This document shows positions 14,756 through 22,435 of a stretch of DNA of 64,000 bases, one piece after another. This stretch comes from Ornatilinea apprima (lineage in GTDB: Bacteria; Chloroflexota; Anaerolineae; Anaerolineales; Anaerolineaceae): the NCBI RefSeq assembly GCF_001306115.1, contig NZ_LGCL01000039.1, positions 85,145 through 149,144 on the forward strand, in the 5' to 3' direction. Below the pieces are notes generated by a model, which worked only from the letters and a program-made list of their open reading frames with translations, made no database searches and was not told where the DNA came from. A program made the position numbers and the translations under genes. Within the stretch, counting starts at the first letter, position 1. Each line of letters begins with the position of its first letter.

Positions 14756-15370
14756 ATGATTCAATCACCTTCAACAAGTCGGCTGTTAAACCCGGCGGTG
14801 TACAACCAGGCCATTGAAATGGCAAAAGATCTGGTGAGCTGTTCAAACGCGGTGTTTTTTGACACCGAGACAACCGGGTTCGGAATGGACGCGGAGATTG
14901 TTGAAATAACGGCGCTGGACAATGAGGGGAAAACCATGCTGGACACCCTGGTAAAGCCGCTTAAGCCCATTCCCCCGGAAGTGAGCCAAATTACCCACAT
15001 CACCAACGAAATGGTTGCGTTCGCACCTTCCCTGCAGTCGCTTAAGAACGCTTTGGAGTTCACTTTTTCGCGGAAAGTTTGGGTGGCGTACAATGCTTCA
15101 TTCGATGTGAGAATGTTTTACCAATCTCATCAGATCTCCGGGATCCGGTTCGCGCCAAACTTTTTCGCGGTGTATGATGCCATGCTCATCGTTTCCAACA
15201 TTCTCCAAATGCCCAACCCATACGGAGGTTTCAAGTGGGTCAAGCTGGGCGAGGCCGCAAAACTATTGCAGGTCGATCTTGGAGATGCGGATTTGCACCG
15301 GGCAAAAGCAGACACCACGTTGATGCTGCAGATCCTCTATAAGATCTCCAAATTGGAGAGAGTTGAATAA
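14756..15370 (+). CDS. DnaQ-like 3'-5' exonuclease
   Basis: 204 residues. DEDDh-type exonuclease: Exo I FDTETTGFG (about 35), Exo II in the NASFDVRMF segment (about 105), Exo III HRAKADTTLML (about 180-190). Such proteins proofread or trim DNA; without a phage polymerase here it may serve recombination or nucleotide supply. AAAGAGAG precedes the start. A dispersed motif copy lies upstream (14683-14704). Confidence 0.85.
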   Translation: MIQSPSTSRLLNPAVYNQAIEMAKDLVSCSNAVFFDTETTGFGMDAEIVEITALDNEGKTMLDTLVKPLKPIPPEVSQITHITNEMVAFAPSLQSLKNALEFTFSRKVWVAYNASFDVRMFYQSHQISGIRFAPNFFAVYDAMLIVSNILQMPNPYGGFKWVKLGEAAKLLQVDLGDADLHRAKADTTLMLQILYKISKLERVE

Positions 15371-15377
15371 TCCTCAT

Positions 15378-15413
15378 CCCTGTCGGGTGAGATCCCGGCA
15401 GGGCCCCCTTTTT
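15378..15413 (+). terminator. Rho-independent terminator
   Basis: CCCTGTCGGG/CCCGGCAGGG stem followed by CCCC and T5, after the exonuclease gene. Confidence 0.75.
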
Positions 15414-15421
15414 ATTTAAGC

Positions 15422-15450
15422 TTAACTTTCGAGGTTCTCAAAGTTTATAT
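15422..15450 (+). promoter_or_regulatory. Repeated prophage promoter, copy 7
   Basis: TTAACT (15422-15427), 17 bp, TTATAT (15445-15450), then ACATAACCCTATAAA. This is close to the family consensus and drives the AAA+ ATPase. Confidence 0.8.
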
Positions 15451-15490
15451 ACATAACCCTATAAATCTTTTCAGCCAAAGGAGAACCGAA

Positions 15491-17065
15491 ATGAGTGAGA
15501 GCGCAATTCAGAGTTTAGACCGTTATATCAGGGCGCGTTATCCAATCATTGGAATAGCAAGCCATGAAGAAAGCCGGGTGATGAGTTTTATCCACCAGGT
15601 TGCCGCAATCCGAAACCGCCAGATCGTGAGCTGGTCTGTTACCCAGGGCCTCAAACAGGAGCCATCGGACACAAACAACCTCAACCCCACCGTCACGTTT
15701 GACCGAGACACAATACGGGAGATCGTAGCAGCCCTTGAAGAAATTCTGGCTTTTGAGGGAGATCCAACCCTCTTTGTTTTCAAAGATCTCCACGGAATTA
15801 TTGGAAATCCGGGGCGCGGTTTTGATCCTATCATTGTGCGTTACCTGCGTGATGTGTGTGCCAGGTTTGAGCAGACCCATCATAACCTGGTTCTCTTATC
15901 ACCTGCAGTGTCCATCCCCCCGGATCTGGAGAAGGTGATGGTTTCAATCGATTGGCCCTTACCTGACAAACAGGAGTTGACCGAAATTCTGGTGTGCGTG
16001 GGTAATGATCTTCCCGATAAATACCCGGTCCACCTCAACGGCAACCGAGAGAACATTGTGCAAGCCATGACCGGATTGACCGCATTTGAGGCGGTTGGAG
16101 TTCTCAATTCCGCAACCGTGGCATGTGGCAAGTTGGACGAGAGCGCGATCCCCTTCATCGTGAAGGAGAAAGCCCAGATCATCAAGAAAAGCGGTGTTCT
16201 GGAATTCTACGATAGTTCAGTCACCATGAGCGAGGTCGGCGGGTTGGACAACCTTAAGCGGTACGCTCAGATCAAGCGGAACGCTTTTTCAGAGAAAGCG
16301 CGAGAAGCGGGTGTTGACAGCCCAAAAGGTGTGCTGTTGGTTGGTGTACCTGGTACAGGCAAGAGCTTGTCGGCAAAAGCAATCGCCGGAGGGCAGATGC
16401 CGTTATTGCGGTTGGATATCGGATCCCTTATGGGTGGTCTGGTAGGTCAATCCGAGAGCAACATGCGGTCGGCGCTCAAAGTAGCGGAGGCGGTTGCGCC
16501 GTGTGTGTTATGGATGGACGAGATCGAGAAAGCCATTGGCGGGGTTGATTCTTCTAACCAATCAGATGGCGGCACCCTGGCCCGACTTTTCGGTACGATG
16601 TTGACCTGGATGCAAGAGACAAAATCCCCGGTCTATGTTGTAGCGACCGCAAACGATGTACGGTCTTTACGACCAGAGCTTCTCCGGCGGTTCGATGACA
16701 TCTTTTGGGTAGATCTTCCAGATGCAGAGGCCAGACGAGAGATCTTGCGAGTCCACCTGGACAAGCGGGGTTATGTTCTCTCGTCTGATATTGAGAAGGT
16801 CGTGGAGGCTACCTGGTCTTTTTCTGGAGCAGAAATTGAAAAGGTGGTGAAATCTGCAGTTGAGGCGGCGTTCTTCGATGAAGCCAACCTATCCACAGAA
16901 TATTTGCTACAAGCGGCACAGCAGATCATTCCGGTGGGCCAGACGATGCAAGAGCAAATTGAGAGCTTGCGGAATTGGGCTAAAGATCGCGCCAGATCTG
17001 CAGGAAAACCCTGCGAACCCAAACCACAGGTGGTGATGAGCAGAAAGGTGATGCTGGATCTCTAA
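15491..17065 (+). CDS. Ycf46-like AAA+ ATPase
   Basis: 524 residues. The N-terminus (SLDRYIRARYPIIGIASHEE, then WSVTQGL) matches the Ycf46 type of AAA+ protein. The AAA+ core is intact: Walker A GVPGTGKS (about 278-285), Walker B CVLWMDEIEKA (about 335-345), sensor 1 ATAND (about 382) and arginine finger context LLRRFDD. Ycf46 homologues in cyanobacteria and other bacteria co-occur with DUF1257 and DUF2997 genes, both of which follow here at 18893-19516. The biochemical role of the set is unknown. Strong GGAG upstream. Confidence 0.8.
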   Translation: MSESAIQSLDRYIRARYPIIGIASHEESRVMSFIHQVAAIRNRQIVSWSVTQGLKQEPSDTNNLNPTVTFDRDTIREIVAALEEILAFEGDPTLFVFKDLHGIIGNPGRGFDPIIVRYLRDVCARFEQTHHNLVLLSPAVSIPPDLEKVMVSIDWPLPDKQELTEILVCVGNDLPDKYPVHLNGNRENIVQAMTGLTAFEAVGVLNSATVACGKLDESAIPFIVKEKAQIIKKSGVLEFYDSSVTMSEVGGLDNLKRYAQIKRNAFSEKAREAGVDSPKGVLLVGVPGTGKSLSAKAIAGGQMPLLRLDIGSLMGGLVGQSESNMRSALKVAEAVAPCVLWMDEIEKAIGGVDSSNQSDGGTLARLFGTMLTWMQETKSPVYVVATANDVRSLRPELLRRFDDIFWVDLPDAEARREILRVHLDKRGYVLSSDIEKVVEATWSFSGAEIEKVVKSAVEAAFFDEANLSTEYLLQAAQQIIPVGQTMQEQIESLRNWAKDRARSAGKPCEPKPQVVMSRKVMLDL

Positions 17066-17079
17066 TCCATCTCCACCAT

Positions 17080-17110
17080 GCCCGGTCTGAGAAGGCCGGG
17101 CCTTTTTTTA
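17080..17110 (+). terminator. Rho-independent terminator
   Basis: GCCCGG/CCGGGC stem with T7, after the AAA+ gene. Confidence 0.85.
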
Positions 17111-17128
17111 TTTAATTCAGTGAAACGC

Positions 17129-17157
17129 TTAACTTTTCGGTTTCTCAAAGTTTATCA
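17129..17157 (+). promoter_or_regulatory. Repeated prophage promoter, copy 8
   Basis: TTAACT (17129-17134), 17 bp, TTATCA (17152-17157), then ACATAACCCCATAAAACC. Confidence 0.75.
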
Positions 17158-17192
17158 ACATAACCCCATAAAACCTAGAAAGGATCAAGAAA

Positions 17193-17606
17193 ATGAGCGA
17201 TAGAGAAAATGTGTTGACCCAGGTTGAGAAAGTGATGTCGGGAGCGGATCCATCCGATCTGTTCTTCGATTGGTTTTGCCGGACCAGTTCCTTGAAGGCC
17301 AAAGGATGCAAACTGGTTCGCAAGCTGGAGCAGCTGTTGAATGCAAACCAGAAGGGCAATCGTTTTGATCCCAATGCGGTGTACACCATTTTCAAGAATA
17401 ATTGTCCGTTGTATGGCAAGCTCTACGATGATATTCGGATCTGCGATTTGGAAACCGGGAAAGTCCTTTACACCATCGTCCCTTCGAGTGGTTTTCAAAA
17501 TGATTTTGGAACAGCGATCCTTTGGGGCAAGGACAATGATTTTTCTGGACCCATTCTGGAAGGCCAATGGAAAGATATTCTGGCCTACTTCTCAACCCGA
17601 GCGTAA
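17193..17606 (+). CDS. Hypothetical protein
   Basis: 137 residues, not recognised; AGAAAGGA precedes the ATG. The N-terminal half is helical (LVRKLEQLLNANQKG), the C-terminal half beta-rich (DIRICDLETGKVLYTI). It shares a unit with the acidic protein at 17675. Confidence 0.6.
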   Translation: MSDRENVLTQVEKVMSGADPSDLFFDWFCRTSSLKAKGCKLVRKLEQLLNANQKGNRFDPNAVYTIFKNNCPLYGKLYDDIRICDLETGKVLYTIVPSSGFQNDFGTAILWGKDNDFSGPILEGQWKDILAYFSTRA

Positions 17607-17612
17607 TTCAAA

Positions 17613-17647
17613 AAGTGGGCCGGATCTCCAGGTGGGCCGGCCCACTT
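17613..17647 (+). other. Strong hairpin between 17193 and 17675 genes
   Basis: AAGTGGGCCGG (17613-17623) and CCGGCCCACTT (17637-17647) form a perfect 11-bp stem with a 13-nt loop. No T-run follows, so it is not a standard terminator. It lies 16 bp before the ribosome site of the next gene and could stabilise or attenuate the transcript. Confidence 0.6.
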
Positions 17648-17674
17648 CAACCTATTCAATAAGGAGAGCGAAAA

Positions 17675-18013
17675 ATGTGTAACCTGTCTGATAGCGAGAT
17701 GCAAGAGATTATTGAAGAAGCCATCTCCACCCCATTGAGCGAGCAATTGGCCGAGGCCGATCAAGTCCAAGATTATGTGGAAATCGAGGAAGATGAAATC
17801 GAGGACGAGGAAGATGCTTCACAATATGACGACATGACGGAATATGAGGTGTCAGATCTTATCGCCAATGCAATTTATATGTGGCTTGACGAAGAGGATT
17901 GTGATGCAAGCATCTCGACCTACGAGCAAGCGGGTGTCTTAACCAATAACGAAGGTTTGGTTGTCACGATCAACGGCAAGAAATTCCAGGTTACCGTGGT
18001 TCGAGCGTCATAA
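17675..18013 (+). CDS. Acidic hypothetical protein
   Basis: 112 residues with a strongly acidic stretch (VEIEEDEIEDEEDAS, about 38-52) and a beta-like C-terminus (LVVTINGKKFQVTVV). ATAAGGAG precedes the ATG. The charge suggests a DNA-mimic or acidic adaptor, but nothing specific supports that. Confidence 0.55.
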   Translation: MCNLSDSEMQEIIEEAISTPLSEQLAEADQVQDYVEIEEDEIEDEEDASQYDDMTEYEVSDLIANAIYMWLDEEDCDASISTYEQAGVLTNNEGLVVTINGKKFQVTVVRAS

Positions 18014-18031
18014 CCCATCCTCACCAAAACC

Positions 18032-18071
18032 GGGGCGGTTCACCGAGAAATCGGGGGCCGCCCTCTTTTTT
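18032..18071 (+). terminator. Rho-independent terminator
   Basis: GGGGCGG ... CCGCCC stem followed by CTTTTTT; separates the acidic-protein gene from the repeat array. Confidence 0.75.
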
Positions 18072-18105
18072 ATTTAACTGGTTTCATGTGCGTACACCTA
18101 AAACC

Positions 18106-18775
18106 GGGTTCGCTAAAAGACGTGTAAGGGACGTAATCACACCATGACATACAAACATACCCTTACCTTGAAAATGAGGCTAGAGACAGCCATAGCCTCG
18201 TAGAGAAAAAACCGAAAAAAAGCCGGGGTTGCCACAAGGGTTATAAGAGAAGAAACGCGGAAAATGATAAAAACACCCTATTTTTGAAACGACCCGGTAT
18301 AGGGATGCCAGGTCACGGCAAGACCACAAAAAAAGACCTCGCTAAAGGGCGTGTAAGAGATGAAATTGGAATATGACATATCAATACACCTAATCTTTTT
18401 TAATGCTGCTCAAGCCGAGTACCGGGGAGTAGAGCAAAAATAATTTTGCCGAGAGGGGAATTGGGGTTCACCAAAAGACGTGTAAGGGACGTAAACGAGC
18501 GAACCCCCAAAAACCACTATTTATTAAAAATGATGTTTTAGACCGCCTAAGCCGATTTAAGGGACGAAAAAAACAGCCCGCCAAAAGACGTGTAAGGGAC
18601 GTATTCACACCATGACATACCAATATACCCAGATTAAAAAACATCGTAGAAGCCGAGTATCGGGGAGTAGCGCAAAATTTTTCCAGGCAAAAAAAGAATT
18701 TGGGCTCACCAAAAGGCGTATAAGAGATGTAATCAAGATACCCTCAAAACCTCGTTTTTGATAAAAAACAGCGTA
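18106..18775 (+). repeat. Three-unit tandem array (about 235 bp each) with nine iteron-like boxes
   Basis: Gene-free region. Units start near 18106, 18338 and 18578. Box family AAAAGRCGTGTAAGGGACGT lies near 18116, 18231 (weak), 18343, 18408 (variant GCCGAGTACCGGGGAGTA), 18471, 18546, 18584, 18648 and 18712, all in + orientation. Three ATGACATAYCAATAYACC boxes follow near 18144, 18372 and 18611. Several boxes are short hairpins (ACGT-7-ACGT; CCGAGTATCGG), and 18176-18199 is GAGGCTA/TAGCCTC. No credible ORF. It could be origin iterons or a large structured RNA. Confidence 0.75.
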
Positions 18776-18824
18776 TTGACCCTCTAGTGGGCTGCACGCT
18801 TTTAACCCAATTTGGGGCGTTTGC

Positions 18825-18853
18825 TTAACTTTTCGGGATCTAAAAGTTTATAT
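18825..18853 (+). promoter_or_regulatory. Repeated prophage promoter, copy 9
   Basis: TTAACT (18825-18830), 17 bp, TTATAT (18848-18853), then ACTGACCCAAAAA; before the DUF1257 gene. Confidence 0.75.
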
Positions 18854-18892
18854 AACTGACCCAAAAATATTAAGACTCGAAGGGAGTAGGAA

Positions 18893-19321
18893 ATGTCGAA
18901 ATACAGGGAGATTAAAACCGAGTTCAGAAATCCAACCAGCTTGAAGAAAGCGTTGGATGAGATGGGTGTGAAATACGAGGCCAGCCTTGATGCCCGATCC
19001 AATTCCATCACCCTATGGAGCAATTGGAAAACGTGGGGTGGAGAAAGCCAGGCGGTAGCAATCGCCATTCAGAAGGATGAGGCAAGCCGAGTTGGTCTTG
19101 GTTGTTATGATGGAGTCGGTTTCCATTGGAACGGATCCTCATACGATCTGGTTGCCGATCACATGGATGAGAACCTCAACAGTGTGGTAAGCCAGATGAA
19201 CAAACTTCGTCAATCGTATGCGAAGCAAGAGATCCGGCGGCAAGCATACCAACGAGGCTATGGAGTTCAAGAGGCCGTTGGTCAAGATGGAGTGATTAGA
19301 ATGACGCTGGTAAGGAGATAG
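18893..19321 (+). CDS. DUF1257 (Ycf35-like) protein
   Basis: 142 residues. N-terminal MSKYREIKTEFRNPTSLKKAL, central GVGFHWNGSSYDLVADH and C-terminal GVIRMTLVRR follow the DUF1257/Ycf35 pattern through the whole length. Function is not established in the family. It sits in one unit with a DUF2997 protein and 1.8 kb after the Ycf46-like ATPase, the same trio seen in cyanobacteria and some bacilli. AAGGGAG precedes the ATG. Confidence 0.75.
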   Translation: MSKYREIKTEFRNPTSLKKALDEMGVKYEASLDARSNSITLWSNWKTWGGESQAVAIAIQKDEASRVGLGCYDGVGFHWNGSSYDLVADHMDENLNSVVSQMNKLRQSYAKQEIRRQAYQRGYGVQEAVGQDGVIRMTLVRR

Positions 19322-19324
19322 ATG

Positions 19325-19516
19325 ATGAATAAGCCACACAAAATCGAGATCCAGATTACCCCGGAGGGTAAGGTTATTGGAGAAGTGAAGGGTGTTTCCG
19401 GCCCACAATGCGGCCCACTCACCAAATGGTTGGAAGAAATTGGGAGCGTCCAGGTTGACAGGAGCACCCCGGATTACCATAAGAATTCCGATCAAAATTT
19501 GACGGTCAAACGCTAA
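19325..19516 (+). CDS. DUF2997 protein
   Basis: 63 residues from the second of two adjacent ATGs (AAGGAG at 19312-19317 gives 7-bp spacing). Pattern IEIQITPEGKVIGEVKGVSGPQC then LTKWLEEIG is that of DUF2997. It starts 3 bp after the DUF1257 stop, so translation is probably coupled. Function unknown. Confidence 0.75.
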   Translation: MNKPHKIEIQITPEGKVIGEVKGVSGPQCGPLTKWLEEIGSVQVDRSTPDYHKNSDQNLTVKR

Positions 19517-19523
19517 TACTTCG

Positions 19524-19550
19524 CTGTCATGTTCTCCCCTTGCATGACAG
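19524..19550 (+). other. Hairpin after DUF2997 gene
   Basis: CTGTCATG (19524-19531) and CATGACAG (19543-19550), 8-bp stem, directly before a terminator. Possibly a 3' end stabiliser. Confidence 0.5.
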
Positions 19551-19553
19551 GTA

Positions 19554-19582
19554 AACCGCCCGGTTCGCCGGGCGGTTTTTTT
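19554..19582 (+). terminator. Rho-independent terminator, end of early arm
   Basis: AACCGCCCGG-TTCG-CCGGGCGGTT followed by T5; a UUCG tetraloop. It separates the rightward early arm from the convergent late genes. Confidence 0.92.
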
Positions 19583-19652
19583 GTTTTAACTTGCATCACC
19601 ACAGTATAAGGTTGTTGGGGAAAAGATTTTATTGACTTATCTTCATAAGCGT

Positions 19653-20054
19653 TTACTCCCGGAGTTGAGTGGATTTGGTTTGTGTATCGGGCCGGGCCGG
19701 AACGGATCGGGCAGTAGCAGGTTCAGGGATTTGATAGGTCTGCAGTTTCTCCAATAGAGAAGAAATGTCCTTCGACCCGGTTTTGATTGAAAATAGGGCG
19801 GTAATCAGATCGTTTACAAAGTTCGCGCCGCGCGCCAGAATAATTCCGGTCAGCACAAAACCAACAAAAGGCACAATGCCAATCATGGTTAGGGCTGCAA
19901 ACAGGTCAAGCTGGAAAATAACAGCGACCCCAATTCCCACGACCAGAGCGGTGATCCTGGGCCAGTTATAACCGCCTTCCAGCACCCATTTGATGTTGGT
20001 AACAACAGCCTCAATTAACAGAGACGCAGCGATAAAAATCAAGAAGCCTTCCAT
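19653..20054 (-). CDS. Putative holin, three membrane segments
   Basis: 133 residues. Hydrophobic spans near 3-22, 33-52 and 56-78, then a polar C-terminal tail. It follows the endolysin and a second small membrane protein, the usual lysis-cassette order. Holins form the lethal membrane hole that releases or triggers the lysin. Assigned from topology and position only. Confidence 0.65.
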   Translation of the reverse strand: MEGFLIFIAASLLIEAVVTNIKWVLEGGYNWPRITALVVGIGVAVIFQLDLFAALTMIGIVPFVGFVLTGIILARGANFVNDLITALFSIKTGSKDISSLLEKLQTYQIPEPATARSVPARPDTQTKSTQLRE

Positions 20055-20061
20055 AAATACC

Positions 20062-20433
20062 TCACTTTAAGATTTGATCGAAAGCCAATATTATTTTGGG
20101 CAGGTTAGAGAGAAGTCCAAGTACAAGGGCAACCGCCACCGGGGCAGCAATTTTGTCACGGACAAAGGCCCAAAACTTATCCTCGTCTTTTTGTTCGGTC
20201 TGCTGGTTCTGTTCTTTTGGAGTGTGTCTATTTTCATCCCTGAATAGGTAATTACAGCCATTCTGATTGATGTTGTTGACAGCTTCGGTAAGCCGTTCCA
20301 GATTTTGCGACATAATGGCCATTTGAGTAAGCATTCCGGGCGTGCCATTATGACCCCGAATTGTGCGGTTTAATTCCGCAACCTGGTCCAAAACCTGGTT
20401 TAGCTTTTGTGTGTTAAGCGATGCTGGCGGCAT
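20062..20433 (-). CDS. XhlA-like coiled-coil membrane protein of lysis cassette
   Basis: About 123 residues from ATG 20433; the open frame reaches 20499 but would overlap the lysin gene. Coiled coil at about 8-55 (LNQVLDQVAELNRTIRGH, LERLTEAVNNIN), a charged stretch, then one C-terminal membrane span (AAPVAVALVLGLLSNLPKII). It resembles haemolysin XhlA-type partners of holins. Start uncertain. Confidence 0.55.
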   Translation of the reverse strand: MPPASLNTQKLNQVLDQVAELNRTIRGHNGTPGMLTQMAIMSQNLERLTEAVNNINQNGCNYLFRDENRHTPKEQNQQTEQKDEDKFWAFVRDKIAAPVAVALVLGLLSNLPKIILAFDQILK

Positions 20434-20452
20434 AACGGCAGATCCCCAATGG

Positions 20453-21451
20453 TTAGATCTTCTGAATATAAGAGCCGTGAACCCACCCCGAAAGATCATT
20501 CCAGGTTACGTTCTTCCACATTCCTTTTGACTTCCCGGCGTAGTCAAGGATGGATCCCGCTTTTAACACGGTAATGATTTGAGAATTCAGGTCGGGGCCT
20601 TCCCTCATCCTTAAACCAAGCGTAACCCACGGAGAAACCGAGTATTTGACGGCGACATCTTTTCCTTCTGGCATGGTGATGGGTGCCGTTGGCATTGTTT
20701 TCCCGGTCGCCTTTTCGAGCCATTCTTTGGAGAACAGGTTCAGGTCAATTGGCGATAAAATGGTCGCCCTATCGTCATAGTAAGTGCCGGGGAGGGAAAT
20801 TAGATCTCCAGTGAATTGCCAACCAACCATGTTTTTCAGAGTAACGCCAGGTGGCAGTAGTGGTGTTTTGCCGTAGGGCAGGTAATAGACCAGATCCTCC
20901 CACTCCAGAGTGAGCTTTTTGTTTGATTGGACGACGTAATTAGCTACCCAATTAGAATAATCGCCCAACCATTCTGACATACCCTGCGCATACGAGGTAA
21001 CAAAGCCGTAGCTGGTATAGAGAATAACTGATTTGTCTGCTCTGGAAACCAGGTAGTCCACACATTGTTTGGCATGTTTAGCGATCAGGTCTGGGCGAAT
21101 TCTAGGGACAGCACTCCAAGAAATTTGCTTAATAACGGCCTTGTACCATGCGTCCCAATTATTCCACCATTGTTCAATGTCCAAAACGTAGGCGAAAATA
21201 TTCCGGCCTTTATTAATGGAAAGAAAGGTGTCGATTTGCTTTTCCGGGTAATAGATCGGATCCACCCAATGATAGGGGGCAATTGGCATTTCATCTTTTT
21301 GGCAGTCAGTGTAATGCTGGTCGAATTTTATATCTTTCGATAAACTGCCGGATGATTTGGCGATGACCGCCCCAACCCCCTTCGAGCGAAGCAAGGCGGG
21401 TAAGATCTTCTTCTGATACCTCGAAACGTCAACAACATATGAACTTAACAT
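20453..21451 (-). CDS. GH25 endolysin with C-terminal SH3 domain
   Basis: 332 residues. Cleaves peptidoglycan glycan strands. GH25 features: DVSRYQ at 8-13, YVLDIEQW with the catalytic Asp/Glu pair near 90, and WQFTGD ... SPIDLNLF near 215-240. Residues 265-332 are a bacterial SH3 cell-wall binding domain (LGLRMREGPDLNSQIITVL). No signal peptide, so export depends on the holin. GAGG precedes the ATG. Confidence 0.88.
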   Translation of the reverse strand: MLSSYVVDVSRYQKKILPALLRSKGVGAVIAKSSGSLSKDIKFDQHYTDCQKDEMPIAPYHWVDPIYYPEKQIDTFLSINKGRNIFAYVLDIEQWWNNWDAWYKAVIKQISWSAVPRIRPDLIAKHAKQCVDYLVSRADKSVILYTSYGFVTSYAQGMSEWLGDYSNWVANYVVQSNKKLTLEWEDLVYYLPYGKTPLLPPGVTLKNMVGWQFTGDLISLPGTYYDDRATILSPIDLNLFSKEWLEKATGKTMPTAPITMPEGKDVAVKYSVSPWVTLGLRMREGPDLNSQIITVLKAGSILDYAGKSKGMWKNVTWNDLSGWVHGSYIQKI

Positions 21452-21466
21452 AACAACCTCATAAAA

Positions 21467-21760
21467 TCACAAAATTAAGGCGTAGGCGTTGATGTTGGTT
21501 TGCACCAACCAGAGAAGATCGCCGTCATCGTAAGCCCCACTTTGGACAATCGGATTGACGATGATTACAGGCAACATTTTTCTAGCGGCTTGAATTGGGT
21601 TTGAAATAACAGATCTTGCCCAACTCATCCTGAGATCGTGATTTTCGGTTGAGACATCTTCACGGATGATGGTGTCTGCGGATTGCAGACAGGCTACCAC
21701 AACCTTTTTCTCGATGTTGGCGTTTGAATAAATTTCGTTGTAAATTTCCAGGTAGTTCAT
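21467..21760 (-). CDS. Hypothetical protein between tail and lysis genes
   Basis: 97 residues from ATG 21760 (GAGG 9 bp upstream); a GTG five codons earlier is less likely. Helical, with the pattern NYLEIYNEIYSNANIEKKVVVACLQSA. Not recognised. Position suggests a tail-tip or lysis accessory. Confidence 0.55.
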   Translation of the reverse strand: MNYLEIYNEIYSNANIEKKVVVACLQSADTIIREDVSTENHDLRMSWARSVISNPIQAARKMLPVIIVNPIVQSGAYDDGDLLWLVQTNINAYALIL

Positions 21761-21790
21761 AGAAATGATCCTCACTTGATTTGTAATACG

Positions 21791-22423
21791 CTAAAGGCCA
21801 ATTGGCGCGGGCGGGATAAAAAAAAGACGGCCCAATGGCATGAATTCAAGACCAAACAGGTATTGATCGTAAACATAGGTGGTCCAGGTGTAGGGGCCAC
21901 CACTTTTTTTATAAGCAGCCCCACCCTCATACCCTGTTCCTGTCAGGTGAGAGAGAAGGGTTTGACCCGCTGTTCTTGCGTTGTCGGTGCCGGAGTTCTG
22001 TTTGTAAAACTCCAGAAATAGCTGACCAGATGCCAATGTGGGGTTAAATGAGAGGTTTCCAGGACTGGGCAACACACTTGTATACTGACTTGAAGGGTTA
22101 GTGTTCCAGCCTATCGTTTCCCAAACGCCAAGAATGATGCCCCTGTTCTCACCCGAAGCGTTCACCTCAACCAGGTAATCGCCCGGTGCGAGGTCTTTTC
22201 GGGCAAAGACCCCGAAACCAACATTGCTTCCGGAATAAGATTTAATTGTGTCTGGTGTTACGCCGCCGATCCTGACATAGTTGACCCCGCCCAAACCGCC
22301 TTTATTGAAAAGGAATAGAATAAGGCAAGCAGGTGATTTGTCCGCCGGAATGTTTACCGTGGAGGACCAAGTACCAGTTGTGCCAGATGAGCGTGTGTCT
22401 AATAATGCAACATCAATTGCCAT
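21791..22423 (-). CDS. Putative tail-tip or receptor-binding protein
   Basis: 210 residues, beta-rich and Gly/Ser/Thr/Tyr-rich, lacking charged clusters, with no enzyme motif. It follows the baseplate-type gene and precedes lysis genes, where receptor-binding proteins lie. It is expected to be fast evolving. Assigned from position and composition. Confidence 0.5.
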   Translation of the reverse strand: MAIDVALLDTRSSGTTGTWSSTVNIPADKSPACLILFLFNKGGLGGVNYVRIGGVTPDTIKSYSGSNVGFGVFARKDLAPGDYLVEVNASGENRGIILGVWETIGWNTNPSSQYTSVLPSPGNLSFNPTLASGQLFLEFYKQNSGTDNARTAGQTLLSHLTGTGYEGGAAYKKSGGPYTWTTYVYDQYLFGLEFMPLGRLFFIPPAPIGL

Positions 22424-22435
22424 ATAATCACCTCA

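Noticed and set aside
17613..17647. Terminator after the 17193 gene
   Set aside because: Strong stem but no T-run; listed as a hairpin only.
21429..21470. Dispersed motif copy upstream of the endolysin
   Set aside because: ACAACCTCATAAAA here is mostly the complement of the lysin ribosome site (GAGG) on the minus strand.
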